A DNA stretch of 64,000 nucleotides from Lyophyllum atratum (Eukaryota > Basidiomycota > Agaricomycetes > Agaricales > Lyophyllaceae): positions 372,001 to 436,000 of the forward strand of contig JACGCN010000001.1 in assembly GCA_014905825.1 (NCBI GenBank), written 5' to 3'. The position numbers and the translations under genes were made by a program. Below the pieces are notes generated by a model. That model saw only the letters and a list, made by a program, of their open reading frames with translations, did no database searches and had not been told where the DNA came from. This document shows positions 1 through 11,870 of this stretch, in pieces (positions within the stretch are counted from its first letter, which is position 1; the number at the start of each line of letters is the position of its first letter).

Positions 1-2332
1 CTTCTGATATCGGGACCTCCGGGGTTGGGCAAAACTACATTGGCGCATGTTATAGCCCGACAAGCTGGATACGAGGTCATGGAAATTAATGCTAGGTTTG
101 TGGAGTTGTTACTTTCTTTGCATGCATCTGACTGGGCATGATAGTGATGCTCGTTCCGGCTCTATTGTTGATGACCGCATACGACCGGCCTTGGAATCTG
201 GGTCTGCAGTCGGCAGCACAAAACCTGTTCTTTTGATCATTGACGAGATTGACGGTGCCACTGGAACGGGAGATAATGTGAGGTCTCGCCTTCTCACCAC
301 ATTCCGCGTCTTGACATGTCGTTCCTATAGTCAAATACTTTTATTCACAAACTTGTCTCCTTAACATTTGACCAACCACGAAAGAAGCGTAAGTCTTCCT
401 GGAGTGGTCTCATCTGATCAGTCATTGAACATGATATTTAGGTCAAAAAGGCCCCCAAGCGAAACGTCCAATCCTTCGCCCAATCATCTGTATCTGTAAT
501 GATCAAAACGCATCCTCCCTTGCGAAGCTCAGGCCTCACGCACTTCAAATCCGATTCCAACGTCCCTCAGATATCCATACCGTGAAACGCTTGCGTGAGG
601 TATGCGAACTTGAGGGTCTCAAGGCTGATTCGAGAGCCATCACCACCCTAGTGGGGGTGGCGAAGGGGGACCTTCGTGGCTGCCTCAATGCTCTGCAGGT
701 ATGATACGTCCCAAAGTATCTGGATAATCCACCTCATTGATGTTACCTAGTTCATCAAATCAAGAAATGGAGAGGTCACTGAGAGTGTCGTTCGAAGCGC
801 CACAGCCGGGATGAAGGAAGCAGACACCTCGCTCACCACGGTTCTGAATAGTTTGTTCAATCCGCTGTCAAAGAAGCGCATAAAGGAGCTGGCTCTGACC
901 GAGGAGGAGGAGTCCAAGTATGTTGCGCGGCTGAGTCGAGACATTGACGCGAGTGGAAGAGAGAGTAGCATTGCACTTGGTAAGTGACAATCGAAGCATC
1001 TGGGGCATGGTTAATTTACGAGACCATTCATTCATCTAGGGTGTTTTGCTCATTATGCTACGCTACGGCAGCACGATGCTAATTTCTCCAGATACGAAAA
1101 GGCTAACGAATGGCTCATAACCTTCGACATGCTTTCTACCGGCATGTATTCGAATGGCGACTTTGCGCTCAGCCCATACTTGCCCTACACTCTCGTCCCT
1201 TTCTATCCGATGTTCCAAGAACGTGGTGGAGAACGAGTGGAGCGCAACCAAGCAGATTGGGAGGTAGAAATGCTAGTATTTTTTCAGATATTCATTTGAC
1301 TTACCATCTTCCACGCAGAATCTCCAAGTAACTCGGGCCAACGAAGAGACACTGAAGACTCTTTCACGGTGTCTGCGGAGCGCTAGCTCTCGGCTAAGCG
1401 GCGACTTCCGACATCTTCTCAGCACTCCAATCCTTCAGCTCGAATTCGCGCCTTTCATTAACAGGATTATATCTCCTCCCCTTCGCCCTGTTCGTCCTAA
1501 TTCCCTGTCTTGTTTGCGGTGCAGCACGCCCTGACAGGTCATTACAGGTTAACAGCCAGGTCATCAGACCGGAGGGAAAGGCCTTACTAACACGGCTCGT
1601 CAGCATTATGGTCTCGTTAGAGCTGAGATTCTCCCAAGAGCGAGCGGAAGATGGCCAACTATCGTATCGTCTTGATCCGTATGTCGAATTATCTCAACGT
1701 GCCTGCGGTCAAAGCTGAGTCGGTATTGACAGGCCAATTGACGTATTTGTTACATACGATGGCAAGAGGGCCGCTGACATTGCCGTATCGCGGTATGCTG
1801 TTCGGCACCTTGTTGCTGGAGAGGTAGACATATATGCTCTGTTATTGCGTCCGATACTCATACATTTCATGTAGATTGATGCTGCCTTGATCGCAAGAGA
1901 TGCCGATGTCGTAGAGAAAGGGAAACGGGGAAAGCACGACTTCTTTGGAACGAATGCGTAGGTCGAATCCAACCAGAAAGGTGGTCGCTATGCTTATTTT
2001 TTTGCTTAATTAGATCCAAGAAATCTGAAGGGGCAGAAGAGTCAAGTAAAGACGACCTCTCTGGCCGCCCAAGTAAACGCCCTCGGACGGACAACATAGA
2101 TATCGCTGACAAGGTGGGTTTGCGTCTTTATTTGCGCGGACGTGATGCTAATTGTGCTGCATGACAGCCTCCGACCGATTTCTTTGGACGCGTCATAACG
2201 GTGCCGTCACTCAGTAACACCAAGGCCGCGGCAAGAAAAAACGTTGAGAAGAAGTACCGTGTCACGTATCGATTCACGGAAGGGAACTCAGCGGCGGTGC
2301 GGAAACCTGTGAAGGTTGGGGCGTTTTTGTAG
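1..2332 (+). CDS. CTF18: Ctf18, alternative clamp-loader large subunit (5' partial)
   Basis: Large subunit of the Ctf18-RFC clamp loader, an AAA+ ATPase that loads or unloads PCNA for sister-chromatid cohesion and the replication checkpoint in the nucleus. The window opens inside the AAA+ domain: Walker [10 protein letters not shown] lies at about 16-42, sensor-type INASDARSG is joined across an intron ending near 148, and Walker [11 protein letters not shown] is at about 231-258. Next come the sensor-1 stretch [17 protein letters not shown] and the arginine-finger/lid part [15 protein letters not shown]. The C-terminus ([19 protein letters not shown], stop at 2330-2332) is the conserved Ctf18 tail that binds Dcc1/Ctf8, which separates it from Rfc1 and Elg1. 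At least six short introns interrupt it. The N-terminal region lies upstream of the window. Internal exon edges are approximate. Confidence 0.93.
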
Positions 2333-2619
2333 TTTTGAGGACTCACAGGGATTGTAATTTTATGACATGATGCCAAGCCACAATTATCCCCACCTATAAA
2401 TATACCTTGGAAGGCGTACTTCATAGACTAGGCCTCCTTCTCCGAGTAGACATCAGATGTCCTAACACGACTGTATTGAACCAAAGCTCAGCCCGACTTG
2501 AGATGGCACCGAAGTATCCTTGACGCTCTGGGAACTTTCGCTGAGGCATCGAACAGGCTGAGGAACGCTCGCGAAACCAATAATATTGCAATAAACAATT
2601 TCAGTCAAATGAAGTCGTA

Positions 2620-5171
2620 TTACATTATATACCTGAAATCCCGATTCTTCCTGTCCGTAAGATCAAGGAATGCCTGTGGAGATAGATCAGCAAGAAAAAT
2701 AGGGTACAAGGCGATAGACATACTCGGTCCACTTTCTTCTCCACGCTGGTGCCGTCTGCCTGGAGATGGGTGATATATACCTCGTCGTATTTGTCGTCAT
2801 GCTGTTCCTTGTCGCGCCGCTTGTTCTCCCGTGCAAGGAGAGCACGAAGAGCTAGAATGATGAGGGCAGAAAAGAAGCAGAAGCCACTAAGAATAGACCA
2901 CGGAACACGGTTGCTGTATGGCCATCAGCTGTCTGGACAGTGTCTGGATTAGGGGGGGAAAATCTCACCGAGGTTGATACGCCTTCTTCCACATCAAAGG
3001 CCCAGCAGCATTGCCGACAGCGTAGCCAATGAGGACGATGGCGTTTGTGGTCGTTTCTAACAAGGAGTCAGCAACGACCTTGCGAGGGTCTGGGACTGAG
3101 TTACTTTTCGTGTGACCGGAAGTGATCGACCCCATCCATGCGAGGCAGATTGTATATGGTACAATAGAGAAGACTGCTCTTTGATCAGACACCGAGATTG
3201 GGGGTACGATGTGTCACTCACCTGAAACCCAGTAGGAAAATAGCAGGCCGATTTTGTTATGCGAGGGCAAAGTGTTGACAAGGATAGTCCCGAGGATGCC
3301 AGGGACATACGCTGCGACGGCGGCGTATGAGTGCCCAAGATACGGTACAAGAGATACGGTCGAAAGAATGCAAAGAACTTCAAGAGTGATGTACGTTAAC
3401 ACCAATATTGCTGACTGATAGATAGATGGGGTACGCACTCTGCACAGCGCCATCGACAGTTCCAATCAAGGTAGTCTGACCAACAGTGAAACCGAACTGC
3501 TGAACGATGATCTGCCTCTGGTTCGTGATCTAGCATAGGCCAAGGTTAGAACGACATATGGAAGACTCAGATAACTATGACGGACGGAATTGAAGATATT
3601 TCTAAAGAAGGCCAGGTGTCAACAGGATGTCACGGACGAGAGACAGAACATACGAAGAGGCAACGAAGAGCGCTAGGAGCCATGTCTTAGGGTCACGAAG
3701 AGCCTCAATAAACCTATAAGATGTAGATGATGAGAGAAAGTACTAGTACGCCGAGGAAGGCTCACTGTTCCCGTTTCCAATGTTTGTTCTCGACTCCTTG
3801 TTGGTTCACCTTAATGCGCTGGACTGCCGCGACACGTTCCTCTGCTGTCAGGAAACGCGCAGACACTGGCGAATCAGGGAAGAAGAACCTATTGGATGAC
3901 AAACAATAGCGTCAGCCTTGGGTGGAGGTTTCGCATATGTTTTCGACAGACCAGAACAGAACAGAGACCACAAGGGTTACAAGACCCGTGATAATCATGA
4001 GCCTAACATGTGTTCACATAAGAAGTTCAAATAGTCGACGAGATGGTGCATACCATTGCCAAGGGTGGAAGTTTGGAGTCTAGATGAGGTGGGTAAGACA
4101 GGACGGACTACGGGAAATTAAAGGAGATTTACCTTGGTGTGAATAAGACCGAAAGCGATGAGCCCCAAAAATATTATTCCTGCGCCATTCATGAGAACTA
4201 GAAAGCATGGTTAAGAGCAGACTATGCGATCAGGAACCTTAAACCTACACCAATAGCCGACACGTCGCGTCTGTTCTTCGCGAGTATAGAACATGGATGT
4301 CACGATCATGAACCCAGGGGTGATTGCGCCTTCATTTATAGATGTCAACCCAATATTACTATGGAACGGTCTAGAAGCGCACCTTCACACATCCCCAGGA
4401 TAAACCGAACAGCAAACAACGCTCCGAACGACTTGCACGCGGCATGCGCTAACAACGCTACGGCCCAGATAAATATGTTGATGCTTTTCATGGCAAATGA
4501 GCGACATCCTCGCGGGTGTGTAAGTGACGCAGTCACCTCATCCATTTACCAACTGGGAACTTTTGGAGAGCGAGATTTTGTGGATACTACGAATGATGAG
4601 TGAGATTTGAACGACCCTGCACACCAGCAAACGATGCTCACCTCGAACACCAAGTAACTCAGATAGAATATGGTGCCCAGCCAGTTGAATTGATTTTGCG
4701 TCAGTTTGGTGTCAGGTCTGACAAGTCATGAGGCGTCAAAAGAGAAAAAAGGCTCAGGTGTATGGGACTCACAATATGCCCAATACAGCAGACTGTCCCA
4801 GTGTAATTTTGTCGGCGAAAGTCATCCTGAATGAAAGTGTTAATGAACGGTTCCGTAAACACGTTTCCCTGCTCACGCATATAGAACTGGAAATGGTTAG
4901 TTATTGTCGTTCAACCTGCGATGAGTTTCGCGACTTACTGCACATGAGAGGCATGAGATGGCGGTCGATTTTCCGTCTATGTATAAACTATTCACTTCAA
5001 CAGCTCTCAGCGAGGAGGAGAACAAACGTACTTCAAGCGTTGTGCTTCAGCAGGATCCAGCGGTGCGTCCGAGTCCGGGGCAAGGGTAGCAGCGACATCG
5101 ACCTCTTTCTCTTTCACAGCAGTCCCAGCATTGTGAGGATGCTTCTCAGAGCGGTCACTGGCAGAATCCAT
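2620..5171 (-). CDS. MFS permease of the allantoate/anion:cation symporter (Dal5-like) family
   Basis: Twelve-helix plasma-membrane transporter of the ACS branch of the major facilitator superfamily, whose fungal members import allantoate, nicotinate, biotin, pantothenate and similar anions; the substrate cannot be told from sequence. The start at 5171 opens a charged cytosolic tail ending RKIDRHLMPLMC, the hallmark before TM1. Spliced motifs follow in order: LYAMTFADKITLGQSAVLG (TM1), NWLGTIFYLSYLVFE (TM2), VRFILGMCEGAITPGF (TM4), GYWCLMNGAG (TM5) and LMIITGLVTLVVSVLFWFFF (TM6). The C-terminal end is AFLDLTDRKNRDFRYIM, typical of the family, with stop TAA at 2620-2622. Joining TM1 in frame needs a 10-nt exon at 4877-4886. 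Many introns. The 161-codon ORF on the opposite strand (4728-5213) is a shadow. Confidence 0.88.
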
Positions 5172-5391
5172 GGTACGGGAGGAGGACAGAGCGCAGTGAT
5201 ATGGACGGATTGACCGCCAGGTCGACTACTGGAAGACGAGAGCGATTGATGAACTGACACTTTTAAACAGCAGCCCTGGAGCACATCGAGCAAGTACTAA
5301 TCTTCTCAGGTTACCCACACTTGTACTGCTTCGGATGTCAGGCTTCCCCGATGATGTCGAAAATACCTAACCCCTTCAAGACGTCTGATGA

Positions 5392-5649
5392 TCACGATAT
5401 AGCATCTGTTCGAGATGCTTCCGCTTCCAGGAAGGCAATTCGACGAGCTCGAAATTCCGAGTTGTGAGCCTGGTGTGAGAAGAATGGTGTCCTGGGCGTC
5501 CCGATGTCCAACATAGTCTTCGAGACCTTGGAGTTGAGAGTACCAAATGCTGTAGGACATGGTCGGGATTGCTGCAGAAGACCTTGACCAGAAATACGCG
5601 TCGTTAGATAATTCTGACCCGTCGATGGCCGTCGAAGTCGTTCCGCCAT
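5392..5649 (-). CDS. Unassigned small ORF (85 aa)
   Basis: An ATG at 5649 opens 85 codons ending at TGA 5392. The product is basic in its first half, with PSTGQNYLT near residues 8-16, and carries DIGTPRTPFFSHQAHNSEF and the charged stretch RARRIAFLEAEAS toward the C-terminus. I do not recognise a family. A second minus frame across 5306-5701 is also open, so this could equally be one exon of a spliced gene or chance. It lies between the promoter of the MFS permease and CLP1, and a CACGTG palindrome sits about 50 bp upstream of its ATG. Confidence 0.3.
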   Translation of the reverse strand: MAERLRRPSTGQNYLTTRISGQGLLQQSRPCPTAFGTLNSKVSKTMLDIGTPRTPFFSHQAHNSEFRARRIAFLEAEASRTDAIS

Positions 5650-5696
5650 CCAGGGTGAGCGACGCGCTGCCGAGGTTCCTCATCGCTGCTGATGCA

Positions 5697-5706
5697 GTCA
5701 CGTGAC
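5697..5706. promoter_or_regulatory. Perfect 10-bp palindrome GTCACGTGAC
   Basis: A CACGTG core with symmetric flanks, the kind of site bound by bHLH factors (Cbf1/Pho4 type). It sits about 240 bp upstream of the CLP1 ATG and about 50 bp upstream of the minus-strand small ORF. Function is inferred from the motif alone. Confidence 0.4.
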
Positions 5707-5940
5707 GACAACAACATCGTCAAGATCGGAGTCAAAGCCTAGACCGCTCCTCCATCCATCCCCGAAGAACTATCGACAATCATCGTGTGCAGAAGGGACC
5801 ATACGAACTGTAACAGGAGCTCTTGTGCAGGCTGAGGCTACATCAGAAGAGAACACACTGGCTCCCCATTTTGCCAATTAAAATTTCTTTGAAGCACAGT
5901 TGTGCTTCCAACCCTCTGGCTGTGCTCTGAATTGAAGACA

Positions 5941-7920
5941 ATGACTGAAGAGAAGCCTGTTGCTGCGACAAAAGAATGGCATCTTGAACCAGAGACAGAG
6001 TATAGATTCGAATTGGACCCTGGTACATCGTTAGCAGTCAAGGTATGTCAATCTAAAATCTGTTTCTCCCAAGCCTATCCACCCTACCACCCATCCAGCT
6101 CGTGCGTGGACACGCGGAGGTCTTCGGTGCGGAGCTTGCGGAAGGCAAGCAATATCTCTTCGGGTCGGAATGCAAAGCGGCTGTCTTCACCTGGCAAGGG
6201 TGCACCATTGAGATAAGTTCTTCTTCCATACTTTCGTCCTCCAAGCATCCTGACGCCCCAGGGAAACACGTCACGGGTCAGCCTTCCACCGAGTATGTGT
6301 CCGATGAAACGCCTATGGCTGCGTATGCGAATCTGCATATCGCCTTTGAACAGATGCGCGTTCGCGCCCTCCGAACCTTGCATGGTTCCCCACCACACGG
6401 TGATGATCCCGCGGCCAGTGTCGAGCCACCGCGGGTGTTGGTCGTGGGTCCCGAGAACTCGGGAAAGACCACAGTCTGTAAGATTCTTGTGAATTACGCG
6501 GTGCGCGCGGGGCAAGGGTGGTCTCCTCTGCTAGTCAACGTTGATACCAGTGAAGTAAGCTGCTCTATGTTGACAGTTTGGCCTCTGTTAAAGTTGATCA
6601 CGATTAGGGAGGTTGGGCTGCCCCCGGCGCCCTGTCGGCAGCTCCAGTTCACTCACCATTACCGACATGTTCCCCGGCAAATCCTCTAGGGTCTGCAGCG
6701 ACTTCTGCGCCCACAGCTCTAGCATCCAATGCTCTGCTCCCGCTTGTTTACTGGTATGGTCATGCTGAGACAAAACGGAACCCTCTGTTAATGGACAGAC
6801 TAATTCGGAATTTGGGCGACAATGTGAGCGAGAAATATGATTTCGACGCAGAAGGTATAGTACATAGTAAAACCACTGTGATGTGTGGCTGACGGACTTG
6901 GAAGGCAGGGTATCGGGACTTATCGTCGACACCCCGTCTTCCTTCGGAGCTGGTACGGGAGCGAGCGACCATCGACATAAACTCATCAAGGCTTGCGTAG
7001 ATGCCTTCAAAAGTCTGTCTTATCCTGGTCCCCGGCCACATCTCTACATGTTTCTGAAGATAGATCTACTCTAGTCAACATCATTCTCGTCGTCGGTCAC
7101 GAGAAATTAAATGTCGAAATGCAACGAGCATACGGATCGCAATTGACAGTCGTCAAAATCCCGAAATCCGGCGGCGTACGTGCTCATTGGCCGATACCTG
7201 TTCTCTTGCTCAATAGCCTATCTCTCACCATCAGGTCGTGGAGCTGGACCACAGCTATCGGGAACGCGTCCACAATTATCAGCTACACACCTACATGTAT
7301 GGGCAGATTATCCCAGCCCCAGCCGGAATATCTTCAGCCACGCTTGGCGGCGAGGCCCTGACAGAACTCGCGCTGGCGCCGTCTTCGACAGTCATCAGCT
7401 TCGATGATATATCGATCTTCCGGATAGGCGCAGGTCAGAGACCTTCTTTCCTCCCATGGCGCGGCGCTCATGGTGCCTGTGTGCTTCTTTCACTTGTGTA
7501 GAAACGATGGCACCCTCTTCCGCGCTCCCTATAGGCGCCGCGCGCGTCGTATCAGAGATGCAACCAGTCCCCATAGACCCGTGCCAGCCAGGCTCGGGCC
7601 TCCTCAACGCGGTGCTGGGTCTCCTAGCGCCGTTCAATCCTGACGAGAACGAGAGATACGACGAGGAGATCCTCGATCTCACTGTCACCGGCTTTCTTAT
7701 CATGTATGTGTGCATATTGAGTTTCACCCCGTTCCTTGACCCCATCACATCTGTTGATGGCGTTCCCGTCGATATCACCGACTGACTGGTGAGGTCCTTG
7801 TCTGTTTATAGCACGAGTCTCGATATCCCACATCGAAAGATGACTATTCTTGCACCGAATCAGGGGTCGGTTGTGGGGAAGACGGCTGTTGTGGGGACGT
7901 TCGAGTGGCAGGACCAGTAG
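5941..7920 (+). CDS. CLP1: Clp1, mRNA 3'-end processing factor with polynucleotide-kinase fold
   Basis: Subunit of cleavage factor IA, where it binds Pcf11 and bridges the pre-mRNA 3'-cleavage and polyadenylation machinery; animal homologues are also RNA 5'-kinases in tRNA splicing. The start is put at 5941 (MTEEKPVAATKEW); an in-frame ORF runs further upstream but the conserved N-terminal domain begins here. Order: N-terminal beta domain (EYRFELDPGTSLAVK, then LVRGHAEVFGAEL after an intron), central P-loop domain with Walker A GPENSGKTTVCK (about 6450-6485), VNVDTSE, GLIVDTPSSFG and LVVGHEKLNVEMQR, then a C-terminal domain ending VVGTFEWQDQ. About seven introns. The Walker A lysine is present, so nucleotide binding is likely; whether it has kinase activity (lost in yeast Clp1) cannot be judged here. 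Confidence 0.93.
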
Positions 7921-9218
7921 TGGATATGGGGCGGTGGCAGTGATAGCACTTCATTGCATACCTGCGACATCTGCGGAATGAGAATCCAGTCTCGTTGGGT
8001 GCCACCGCAATACGACACCTTCTACAATCCAATTATCGCAATGCCTGGGTTGCCAGGGCTGAATGGTAAATGTCAACTGGTACCAGATCTTGACAGCCTT
8101 CAAATGTACTTGCGTGAACTGCGCGAGTGTCGGCGTTGCTCCAGTATGGTGCAAAGGCGGCAATTTTGGTGACAACGGTTGCGCTATGGTATGAGCAGCA
8201 AAGCAATGCTGCCTAATAAGAGAGCGATACTGGCTTCGTCTAGCCTCCTAGCTAGTTGGCTATCATGCGCGTCACCTTCAAGGTTATCTTCAACGTGACG
8301 TTTTTTCTCCGCAGTGCCTCGGATGGGCACTCGTTCCGAGTCGTCGTCGACGACCTTGCAGCCTTCGTATCGAGCTGACTTCAAGCGGAGATCGACCATC
8401 GACATCAGCGATTCAGCGTTCACGCTACTGTGATCCGCGAGACGGAGGATGACCTCACTGTCGGTGTAAGGCCTGGTATCATCCTCAAGGCGCCGTGGCA
8501 CCTTCCTCTCAGACTAGACGTCACTGGTCCAGACAACACTCTATTTTCATTCTATTTTCTGTATGCACGATAGCCGATATGCCTGGGAATTTAGGTACAC
8601 AAGAGTAGGAATATCCACAGTCTGCGGCTAAGATGTCACTGACGATTCGTTAGCGGCCGCTGGAGGGATCAGGGAGTTGGACTAGACGAAGACATGTCGC
8701 ACAGTTGAGGAACGCATTCTTTTCATATTAGCGATAGACAGGCTATGTGGATAGGCGCAATAAGGCTTCGCTTGTCTGCATCATCAAAGCCCAATGTCAG
8801 CAGAGGCAATAATCCTTCGGAGACTCTTTAAGGTCCAACGCAGTAGAGCAAGTCTGCTAAGAGGCTAACAAACGAGAATCCAATTAGTGCGATGATCCTG
8901 TTTTACACTGGCCTCGTGGACGGAGTACACTTGTGCTATGAAAGGTCTGGTGGGTGGATCACGGTACCGTTATCGGACCTTTATCTGGACAATAGCTTGT
9001 CAGGTGGACTCCTCCAGAGTTCCCCCTGAATCCGAGCTTGTACCGTGTCGAGTGTCGGACTTGTGCTGCAGGCGCAGAGCAAGTGAGGACGAGTGATGGA
9101 AGAGTGAAGATTGTGATAGGCAGGTGGCAGCATCGGAAAGAACCGAAAAGCAAGCAGTGGCTGTGTTTTCTCTCCTCAACCCATCGTCAACAGCGGTCAA
9201 GGCCCCGGCATTTTCGCA
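7921..9218. other. Intergenic region, 1.3 kb
   Basis: No convincing gene. The longest open stretch, minus 8184-8501 (105 codons), begins with GTG rather than ATG and resembles no family known to me. The right end holds the promoter and 5' leader of the mS38 gene. Confidence 0.5.
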
Positions 9219-10201
9219 ATGTCCGCCTTTGCCCGTCTTCTTCGTCCACCGCCCTCCGCGCGGCGGACGTACTCCTCCTTCTTCTCCTCGAGATCAGGCG
9301 GAGGTGGCCGCTATTTCAATTCCGCCAAACCACCCAAGGTCGTCGTCACGAGCAATGCTGCCAAAGCAAACACCTCCAAGGGTGAAAGCAACACAGAGGC
9401 CCCCACAGACGGCGCACAGACACCAGCGAAAGGAAGCCCCGGTGCAATCAACGCAAACGCAGATCAGTCATCAACCGCGTCATCCTCATCCCCCTCCACC
9501 TCCACGCCTTCTGCTCCCTCAAGTGGGAAGACGACAGAGGCGCCCGACGCAAGCGGCTCTTCACCTGGATGGCAGACGCTCCTCCATCGCCAGCAGCACC
9601 CGGTGGTCAACGCAAAGGACTTCAAGCTCCACCAGTTCTTCTCTCTCCACCGTCCGCTGCTCCTGCTCGCGCACCCCGCCTCGATCCTCGAATCTGCATC
9701 AACAACCTCCTTCGACTCGCCAGAGGTTTCTACAGCCGACGCCGATGCCAATGCCAATACCGCCACCCCACAGTGGCTTTTGGATGAGTTCCCCGAGGCG
9801 ACGCTAGACGCCGATGCCGCTGCGGCGCGTCAGCTCACCCGCGCGCTGACGATGAGTCATGCTGGTGCGGCTATGGCGTGGGAGGACACTTTACGCCGCC
9901 TCGGGATTGATGTCAACGAGGACGCGGACCGTGTTGGGTTGCGCGCGCAGATGGACAAGGAGCTGCATGATGTGATGATGGACAGCGTGAAGAGGAAGCG
10001 AAGAAAGAAGATGAAGAAGCATAAGTGAGTACGGTGGAAAATCTTCGTGGACATCTGCTCAATGATCATGTTCTTCGGTTACTTGTGTAGGCTGAAGAAG
10101 CGAAGAAAGGTACGAGTGCAGTCACCACTGTCATGCTTGCGACTCACATTCTTGTCCCCTCATAGGCGACACGCGCAACACGATTGAAGATCGGACGGTG
10201 A
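9219..10201 (+). CDS. COX24: Mitochondrial small-subunit ribosomal protein mS38 (COX24/AURKAIP1 family)
   Basis: Predicted 286 aa. Yeast Cox24 (mS38) is a component of the mitoribosomal small subunit needed for COX1 mRNA handling. The N-terminus (MSAFARLLRPPPSARRTYSS) is Arg/Ser-rich without acidic residues, as expected of a mitochondrial presequence. Residues 40-120 are a Ser/Thr/Pro-rich linker. The diagnostic part is the very basic C-terminus: DSVKRKRRKKMKKHK, LKKRRK, then ATRATRLKIGR. Two introns split this tail and isolate a 19-nt exon (10091-10109) encoding most of LKKRRK. Unspliced, the frame would stop at 10026-10028 and lose the last 17 residues of the conserved tail. The stop is TGA at 10199-10201. 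The family call rests on the tail; the rest is low complexity. Confidence 0.87.
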
Positions 10202-10657
10202 TTCCGCACGTCTCGTTCGCTCCATTGTGAGCGGCTGGCTTGTGGGACGCCTGAGTGCTATCGCCCGTGGAAGGACCTTACGACACGTTATACATAGTTA
10301 ATTCAATCTATTCTTCTCATCTCACTCCCGAAAGCGTTTCCCCACCTTGGCAGATCGTGAATGAGTTCATTGTGACCGTTTACTGACTGGGAGAACTGGC
10401 CTCTCAACAGCTTTCATTTCTTAGTTGCCACAGTCGTGCATACCCTTCTCAAGTTTGTGAAATCTTAAAGACTATGTGACGCACCGCGCTACTGAAAGAC
10501 GCGAGACAAAGACGTGGCCGAAAAGGATGGCAGCGTCCTCCAACCATCATGATACAATGCTTTACAAATCCACGCAACCTAGAGAAATATATGACCTACA
10601 TACAGCCCATGTAACCGACTACATGACCAGATTAAATGAAAGACCAGGACCCCGAAC
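10202..10657. other. Intergenic region between convergent mS38 and PB1/retropepsin-like genes
   Basis: About 456 bp holding the 3' ends of two converging genes. No ORF or RNA feature is supported. Confidence 0.5.
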
Positions 10658-11870
10658 TCAAGTCACAGTAACAATCTCCCCTCTCCCATCCTTCAAAATA
10701 ACAAGCTCACACTCCACCTTCTCCCCCGTGTCAAGACACACCACATCCGTCGGATCCATACTACTCGTCCGAATCTGGCGCTTCTCAAAGAACGACCGAC
10801 CCAGCACAACGTCAAAATGCGGTTCCTCCGCCAGAAACACCCCAATCAGCGTCGGCTTCGTTGGTTTACTCTTATTCTGTGCCTGAGGTGGAGCGTCGGG
10901 GTGCGCATTCCATGTCGACGAGGGCGTCAGTGTGATGGGCCACGTCCCGATGTTCACGAGCCCGCCGTATCCATAGTGTCCTGGTGCAGCGTCCTTGGGA
11001 ATGAAGCCGTGTTTAATGGCAAACTTGCGCGAAATATATACATGCCGGTATCCCGCCCGTAAGAGCATGCGCACTGACGAGATGCGCGCCAAGTTGAGTC
11101 TCAGCCTCCTTATTTTGACAAGAACCGAAGCTGACGCACCGTTCTGTACCGGTCCAATGCTACCCATGACAGTCCGGACCCCGTTCTCGCTGTGAAACTT
11201 CTCGAACTCCTTCTTATGCCGAGGCGTCGTATCCACCTCCTCCTCCTCCTCTGCGTTACTGGGATTCGTACGCCGACTCGCCTTCGTTCTCTGCGACTTT
11301 TTCGAACGCGTAGATGGCACAGGCGAGACCCGATGCGTTTGCCGTCGGAAGATGTAGTATGATGGGTTCCGATATCCGGTCGACGGGGGGAGAGGCACGC
11401 CGGGGTTGTGTAGGTGGAGCGTTGGGGTATCAGGAGGTGCTTGTGAGGAGGATCCACCACTGCTGCTTGCGGTGGCAAATGATGCGGGCATGAGTGTGGC
11501 TCCCGTTGCTGCTGCGGGCTGGTTCTGCCGCCATACGAATATCGTATAGTCAGAATCTACGCTGCTATTTCAGTGCTATTGTGACTGGGGAAGCGAGAGC
11601 TAAACGGACCGTCATCGAGGTTCCATATGGAGTCGTTAAATTCGTATTTGAGCCATCCAGGTCCAACGCGTTCACCGTGGTATGTCGTGTGTGATTTGCG
11701 GCTGAGAGTATCGAAGAGAGATTGTAGCGAGTCCTGGGTTACTTGAGATGAACAAGTCAGGTTACGCCACGCTTTGGGGGGAACATGTTTCGCGCTCACT
11801 TACGCGAGTGAACGATTGCAAATGAGGAAGACGGGGTATGTATGTTGAGGATGGCAGGAGCAGCTGACAT
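10658..11870 (-). CDS. PB1-like plus degenerate retropepsin-like protein, function unknown
   Basis: Hand-spliced product of about 365 aa, start ATG at 11870, stop at 10658-10660, two introns near the 5' end. Residues 1-80 end in WNLDDDSDYTIFVWRQ, which resembles the last strands of a PB1/ubiquitin-like interaction domain. Residues 90-190 are Ser/Pro/basic linker with an EEEEE run. The C-terminal 160 residues look like a retropepsin fold: HVYISRKFAIKHGF matches the strand-helix after the catalytic loop, and FDVVLGRSFFEKRQI matches the second conserved V-L-G strand. At the catalytic position, where D(T/S)GA is expected, the sequence reads LLRAGYRH, so the aspartate is absent. A DTGE occurs near the C-terminus but out of place. 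I associate this architecture with mushrooms but know of no assigned role. No retrotransposon domains or LTRs are adjacent, so a host gene is likely. Confidence 0.72.

Noticed and set aside
4728..5213. 161-codon plus-strand ORF
   Set aside because: It lies antisense to the start of the MFS permease and has no family features; the minus strand gives conserved TM1 motifs.
5306..5701. 131-codon minus ORF overlapping the small unknown ORF
   Set aside because: Composition is Ser-rich and unlike a domain; two overlapping frames cannot both be favoured, and the ATG-led 85-aa frame has the better start.
8184..8501. 105-codon minus ORF with a C-terminal hydrophobic run
   Set aside because: Starts with GTG, has no splice context and no recognisable family.
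10658..11491. Retrotransposon fragment
   Set aside because: The retropepsin-like domain lacks neighbours such as reverse transcriptase, integrase or LTRs and has spliced PB1-like sequence upstream.
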